From positions 1 to 64,000 of the forward strand of contig JAJZPL010000011.1 of assembly GCA_021811185.1 (NCBI GenBank): a stretch of 64,000 nucleotides of DNA. The letters run 5' to 3'. A program made the translations under genes and the position numbers. The notes beneath the pieces are model-generated. The model did no database searches, was not told the DNA's origin, and saw only the letters and a list, made by a program, of their open reading frames with translations. Shown in pieces: positions 60,424-64,000 of this stretch; positions within the stretch are counted from its first letter, which is position 1, and the number at the start of each line of letters is the position of its first letter. Origin of the DNA: a bacterium. Its GTDB lineage: Bacteria > Elusimicrobiota > Elusimicrobia > Elusimicrobiales > UBA9959.

Positions 60424-61356
60424 ATGACGGGGAAAAAAGGCGCAAAAAAACTCAAGATCGTGCTGTTCACGGGCTACGCCTGCAACAACAACTGCGTCTT
60501 CTGCATAGACGCGGACAAGCGTGCGCTGCCGCAGAAGAGCACGGCCGAGCTGCTGCGCGAGACCGTGCGCGCCAGGAACAGGGGCGCCTATATCCTGGAG
60601 ATCATCGGCGGGGAGTCCACGATCCGCCCGGATTTCAACCGCGTGGTGGCGGCCGCCAAGAAACTGGGCGTCCCGCAGGTCTCCTGCGCCACCAACGGGC
60701 GCGTGTTCGCCGATCCCGCCGCCGCAAAAAAAATAGTGGCCTCGGGGATAGACTCCATAATCTTTTCCGTGCACGGGCCCAACGCCCGCGTCCACGACGC
60801 GCTTACCCGCGCGCCGGGGAGTTTCGCGCAGCTCAAGCGCGGCCTGGAGAACCTGCGCGCGCTGGGGTTCACGCGGATAGGGGGTAATACCACCGTGGTG
60901 AAAAGGAACATGGCCGCCCTGCCGGCCCTGGCCCGCTTTTATCTAAAGCACGGGATAAACAACGTGGAGTATATTTTCGTGGACCCCACCTACGGCGGGG
61001 CGAAGAATAATTTCGGGAAGCTGGTGCCGCGCATTTCCGAGGCGGCCCCGTATATGCGCGCCGCGCTGGCGCTCGGCCGCGCCGCGGGCATGGACCAGTG
61101 GAAAGCGCGCTACGTGCCGCTCTGCCACTTCGGGGACTGCCTGGGCCAGATCAGCGAGACCAACGAGCGGAAACTTTTCCTGACCGAGCACTGGGCTCCG
61201 GATTTCAGGAATACCGACGCCATAGGCTCGCGCGCCGCAGTGAGCCGCCAAAAGACCGCGCGCTGCCGCGGCTGCAAACTGTACGGTGCCTGTGAAGGGA
61301 TATGGGCGGAGTACCTGAAAGTTTACGGCGACCGCGAACTGAAGCGGATGAAATAA
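60424..61356 (+). CDS. Radical-SAM protein 2 of the downstream trio
   Basis: The 310-residue protein has GYACNNNCVFCIDADKR (Cys20, Cys24, Cys27), LEIIGGESTIRPDF (GGE motif with Ser instead of Pro), CATNGRVFAD and FSVHGPNARVHDALTRAPGSF. The C-terminus has CRGCKLYGACEGIWAEYLKVYG. Paralogous to the proteins at 57425 and 61356. ATG begins directly after the A24-like stop and the TAATG overlap couples it to the next gene. Confidence 0.85.
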   Translation: MTGKKGAKKLKIVLFTGYACNNNCVFCIDADKRALPQKSTAELLRETVRARNRGAYILEIIGGESTIRPDFNRVVAAAKKLGVPQVSCATNGRVFADPAAAKKIVASGIDSIIFSVHGPNARVHDALTRAPGSFAQLKRGLENLRALGFTRIGGNTTVVKRNMAALPALARFYLKHGINNVEYIFVDPTYGGAKNNFGKLVPRISEAAPYMRAALALGRAAGMDQWKARYVPLCHFGDCLGQISETNERKLFLTEHWAPDFRNTDAIGSRAAVSRQKTARCRGCKLYGACEGIWAEYLKVYGDRELKRMK

Positions 61357-62549
61357 TGGAAAAGAACCCGAACGGCAAGTGCTACGAGCTGATCCTGAAC
61401 TACAACTGCAACGCGCGCTGCCGTTTCTGCTCGCAGGGAGATTTCGACAAGACGCTGAACGCCCCGTTCGCCAAGATCGCCCGCAATATCTACGCCGCCC
61501 GCCGCGACGGGTACACCCGCCTCGGGCTGACCGGAGGAGAGCCGCTGATACGGCCGGATATCCTTAAGGTGATAGCGCTGGGCAAGTCGGTGGGCTTCCG
61601 TTTTATACGTGTGCAGACCAACGGCATCAAGCTGGCCGACCCCGCCTTCTGCGCCGCGCTGGCGAAGGCCGGACTTACCTTCTGCAAATTCTCCTTTACC
61701 ACCGACAGTGCCAGGGACCACGACGCGCTGGTGGGCGTGCCCGGCGCGCTCGAGAAGGCCCTGGCGGGGCTCGAGAACCTGCGCCGCCTGAAGATCCGCG
61801 TAGGCACGAATATCCTGGTGAACAAACTGAATTACCGCCGCCTGCCGGAGATAATGAAATTCTACCTGGAGCGCGGCATAACAAATTTCGTGATAATTTA
61901 CCCGGTGTACAACGGGGCCATGGCCGTGAACGCAGGGGAGATAGGCGTGAGCCTGCCCGAATGCGCCCCGTACCTGCGAAAGGCCGCGGCGGTGCTGGAG
62001 GCCGCCGGCCTGCCCGGGGAGATCCTGTTCCTGAACACGCCGCCCTGCTTCCTGAAAGGCCGGGAGAAGCTGGCTATCGGCCTGGACCTGTTCAACACCG
62101 TGGTGACCGCCCCGGACGGCCGGCGGACCGACCTGGACGCCAACGCCAACGCGGCCAAGGTTAAGGGCCTGCCGTGCCGGCGGTGCGCGCTGAACAGGAA
62201 CTGCCGCGGCGCGGACAGCTGCTACATAGAGCATTTCGGGTGGAAGGGATTCACGCCGGTGAAGAAGGGCGGCGCGGCGAAACCGGTGAAGAAGTCCGGA
62301 CGCGTCTACTTGTCGGATAACGAGCGGTGCCTGGTGGAGATCCTGCGCCAGAGGCCCGAGGCCTCGACAAAAGAGGTGTTGGAACTTTCGAAGAAGATTG
62401 TGCTGTGCCGCGACTGTTCCGACGGGAACGCGGTGCTGGTTTCGGCCGCCAGGCTGACGGAAAAAGGCCTGGTAAAAAGCCGCCTCGTGAAAGGCGCGTA
62501 CCGCTGGTCTTTCGCCAAACCCTACGCGGAAATAAAAAAACGGCTGTAG
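61356..62549 (+). CDS. Radical-SAM protein 3 with winged-helix-like C-terminus
   Basis: The 397-residue protein has NYNCNARCRFCSQGDFDK (Cys18, Cys22, Cys25), LGLTGGEPLIRPDIL and VGTNILVNKLNYRRLPEIM. A cluster CRRCALNRNCRGADSCYIEHFGW follows near 275-300. From about 310 an extra domain (YLSDNERCLVEILRQRPEASTKEVLELSKK; ARLTEKGLVKSRLVKGAYRW) resembles a winged helix, which might bind DNA or the target protein. It ends the operon; no strong terminator was seen before the convergent gene at 62557. Confidence 0.85.
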   Translation: MEKNPNGKCYELILNYNCNARCRFCSQGDFDKTLNAPFAKIARNIYAARRDGYTRLGLTGGEPLIRPDILKVIALGKSVGFRFIRVQTNGIKLADPAFCAALAKAGLTFCKFSFTTDSARDHDALVGVPGALEKALAGLENLRRLKIRVGTNILVNKLNYRRLPEIMKFYLERGITNFVIIYPVYNGAMAVNAGEIGVSLPECAPYLRKAAAVLEAAGLPGEILFLNTPPCFLKGREKLAIGLDLFNTVVTAPDGRRTDLDANANAAKVKGLPCRRCALNRNCRGADSCYIEHFGWKGFTPVKKGGAAKPVKKSGRVYLSDNERCLVEILRQRPEASTKEVLELSKKIVLCRDCSDGNAVLVSAARLTEKGLVKSRLVKGAYRWSFAKPYAEIKKRL

Positions 62550-62556
62550 CCCCGCG

Positions 62557-64000
62557 TCAGCGCGGGCGAGCGTCCAGCGCCGCCAGGTAAACTAACCCCA
62601 TCTCCAGGTAACGCTCTTCCCCGTTCTTCCCCGTAAATTCTTTCAGCGCGGCCTTCGCGCCCGGTCTGTCGCCGGCGGCCGCCTGCGCCAGGGCGGCGAG
62701 CAGGGCTGTTTCCTGCCCGGGGGCGGCGGTCCGCCGCAGGTCCCTTATGAGCGCCGCGCCTTCCTTTTCCTTCCCGCCCAGAACGAGACTGGCCGCCAGG
62801 TTCGCGCCGCAGCCGCCGCAGTCCGGGGCCAGGGCCAGGGCGCGACGGAATTTCTTTTCAGCTTCCCCGAACACGCCGTATTCCAGCGAGCCTAGGCCGT
62901 CCCTGTTCAGCAGCCAGGCCCTGTCGGCGGGGCCGTCGGCGTAATAGAACCCCAGCCGGACGGGGAGCTCCTTCCTGGTCTCGGAGCCGAAGATGGTGTA
63001 GAACCTGTGGCTGAAAGAGGCCTGCAGGAAAGCCTTGCCGCCCGGCGGGGCGTACGAGGGCGAGGCCGGCCGGTAGGACCAGCCGGGCAGGACGTCGGCG
63101 TCGGAGAAGACCTGGTAGACCGGCGGCAGGTACTTAAGGCAGCAGGAGGCGCCGCTTCCGCCCCGGCCTTCTTCCAGGGGGAAATATTTCCTGAGCAGGA
63201 AATAGCGCGTGTCCCGTACGGGGTAGATAAGGGCGCAATTCCCGGGCCAGTCTTCGGAGGCCTTCAGCAGCAGGGCCCATTCGCGGTCGTTGGTCCGCAG
63301 TTCCGTCTCCAGCGAGCGCGCCGCCCTGACGTTGGCCTGCAGGTAGAGGGCGCAGAAACCCGCCAGGACCGTCCACTTGGCCCAGGCCGCCGGGCGCGCC
63401 GCGAGCTTTTCCCAGACGGCGCTCCAAACCGCCGCGGCCAGGAAAACGAAAGGGATGAAGAAGTAGAGCTGGTGCCGCATGAAATGCAGCGGAAAAAGGT
63501 CCAGCGGTTTGAAGACGGCGGACACGTACAGCGCCCACGCCAGCAGGACGGCGCAGAACGCGGGCCGGCCGCGGCGCTTCGAAAGCCAGGCGGCGCGGCA
63601 GGTCAGCGCGAAGGCCGCCGCGGCAAGGTAAGGGGTCAGACCGGCGGCTCCCGGCAGCAACAGGCCCAGGTTGCGGTCCCCCAGCTGGTAGCGCAGGTGG
63701 GGCAGGACCTTCAGCGCTTCGCCCAAGGACGGGCCGTTGTAGGAGCCGCGCGCCAGCACCAGCAGGCCCCAGGCGGCGCTGAGGAAAAGCGCGAGGAGCA
63801 GCAAGGCCGCGGCCGCGGCTTTAGCGCCGGGCCGGGCGGCGAGTTCCCTGAGCGCGCCGCCGGACCGCAGCAGCGAGGAGGCCAGCAGCAGCGCGGGCAG
63901 GGCCGCCAGCTCGTAACGCCCGGTCCAGACCAGGAACAGCGCGGCCAGCGCCCAGGCCAGTCCTTTAAGGTCCCGGCGGTCAGTTTCGAATGAGATGGCG
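62557..64000 (-). CDS. Multi-spanning membrane protein with TPR-like C-terminus, truncated at the window edge
   Basis: The frame runs open to the right edge, so the N-terminus is missing. About 480 codons are visible: several hydrophobic helices (AALLLLALFLSAAWGLLVLA; YLAAAAFALTCRAAW; FFIPFVFLAAAVWSAVW), then a soluble domain with a TPR-like stretch (GSLEYGVFGEAEKKFRRALALAPDCGGCGANLAASL) near the end. The layout resembles glycosyltransferase-39/ArnT-like membrane enzymes with C-terminal TPRs, but the N-terminal catalytic loop lies outside, so no function is claimed. Confidence 0.6.
   Translation of the reverse strand, partial: AISFETDRRDLKGLAWALAALFLVWTGRYELAALPALLLASSLLRSGGALRELAARPGAKAAAAALLLLALFLSAAWGLLVLARGSYNGPSLGEALKVLPHLRYQLGDRNLGLLLPGAAGLTPYLAAAAFALTCRAAWLSKRRGRPAFCAVLLAWALYVSAVFKPLDLFPLHFMRHQLYFFIPFVFLAAAVWSAVWEKLAARPAAWAKWTVLAGFCALYLQANVRAARSLETELRTNDREWALLLKASEDWPGNCALIYPVRDTRYFLLRKYFPLEEGRGGSGASCCLKYLPPVYQVFSDADVLPGWSYRPASPSYAPPGGKAFLQASFSHRFYTIFGSETRKELPVRLGFYYADGPADRAWLLNRDGLGSLEYGVFGEAEKKFRRALALAPDCGGCGANLAASLVLGGKEKEGAALIRDLRRTAAPGQETALLAALAQAAAGDRPGAKAALKEFTGKNGEERYLEMGLVYLAALDARPR

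Noticed and set aside
1-64000. CRISPR arrays, rRNA operons, insertion sequences, replication origin
   Set aside because: No regularly spaced repeats, transposase genes, rRNA-like sequence or DnaA-box cluster were found on reading through the window.

Overview
The window is a dense, high-GC bacterial chromosome segment from a diderm with lipid A biosynthesis (lpxA, B, C, D, I, msbA, bamA, skp). The gene set best fits a free-living member of Elusimicrobiota or a close relative. The clues are LpxI instead of LpxH, a nitrogenase-like NifH/NifD/NifK paralogue, a large radical-SAM cluster, and an exported protein with a TTYYPAPYG motif. This assignment is from memory of such genomes, with no search run. 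No CRISPR array, insertion sequence, rRNA or replication origin was seen. One tRNA (Val-CAC) is present.

Layout. 1-3.4 kb: end of a DUF1016-type nuclease gene, an ORF6N protein and small housekeeping or repair genes. 3.4-12 kb: an ankyrin/FlgO lipoprotein, an RNase J-like protein with altered metal ligands, ssb, a DnaQ-like exonuclease, a NUDIX-SulP-STAS-cNMP fusion and a NapH/NosR-like ferredoxin. 12-15.7 kb: tRNA-Val with a duplicated 3' end, dedA, then an ECF sigma/anti-sigma pair with three secreted paralogues; three identical two-block promoters mark this as a small autoregulated regulon. 15.8-19 kb: thiolase and an SGNH-TPR protein. 19-23.6 kb (minus strand): a cupin, a fused NifH-NifD-like protein and a NifK-like protein. 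23.7-28.3 kb: two-component genes. 28.5-31.5 kb: rlmN and a YejM/LapC-like sulfatase.

31.5-48.8 kb is a 16-gene minus-strand run: bamA-skp-lpxD-lpxC-fabZ-lpxA-lpxI-acyltransferase-glgB-Gfo/Idh-lpxB-msbA-ZIP-relA/spoT-release-factor-like. Each of its four large intergenic gaps (38, 41, 44 and 34 kb) holds one copy of a roughly 135-165 bp imperfect-palindrome repeat. The core is conserved, while the outer arms differ in sequence yet stay self-complementary.

48.9-64 kb: phoH, then the most striking locus. A divergent pair of operons encodes five radical-SAM proteins, two U32-family proteins and homologues of HxsB, HxsC and two HxsD-like proteins. It also encodes two exported cysteine-rich proteins and a prepilin-peptidase-like (A24) membrane protein. 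No canonical His-Xaa-Ser HxsA target is visible. The likely logic is radical-SAM modification of an exported or envelope protein, followed by proteolytic processing or export. This would be a variant of the Hxs system with new substrates and extra maturases. The window ends inside a membrane protein with TPR-like repeats.
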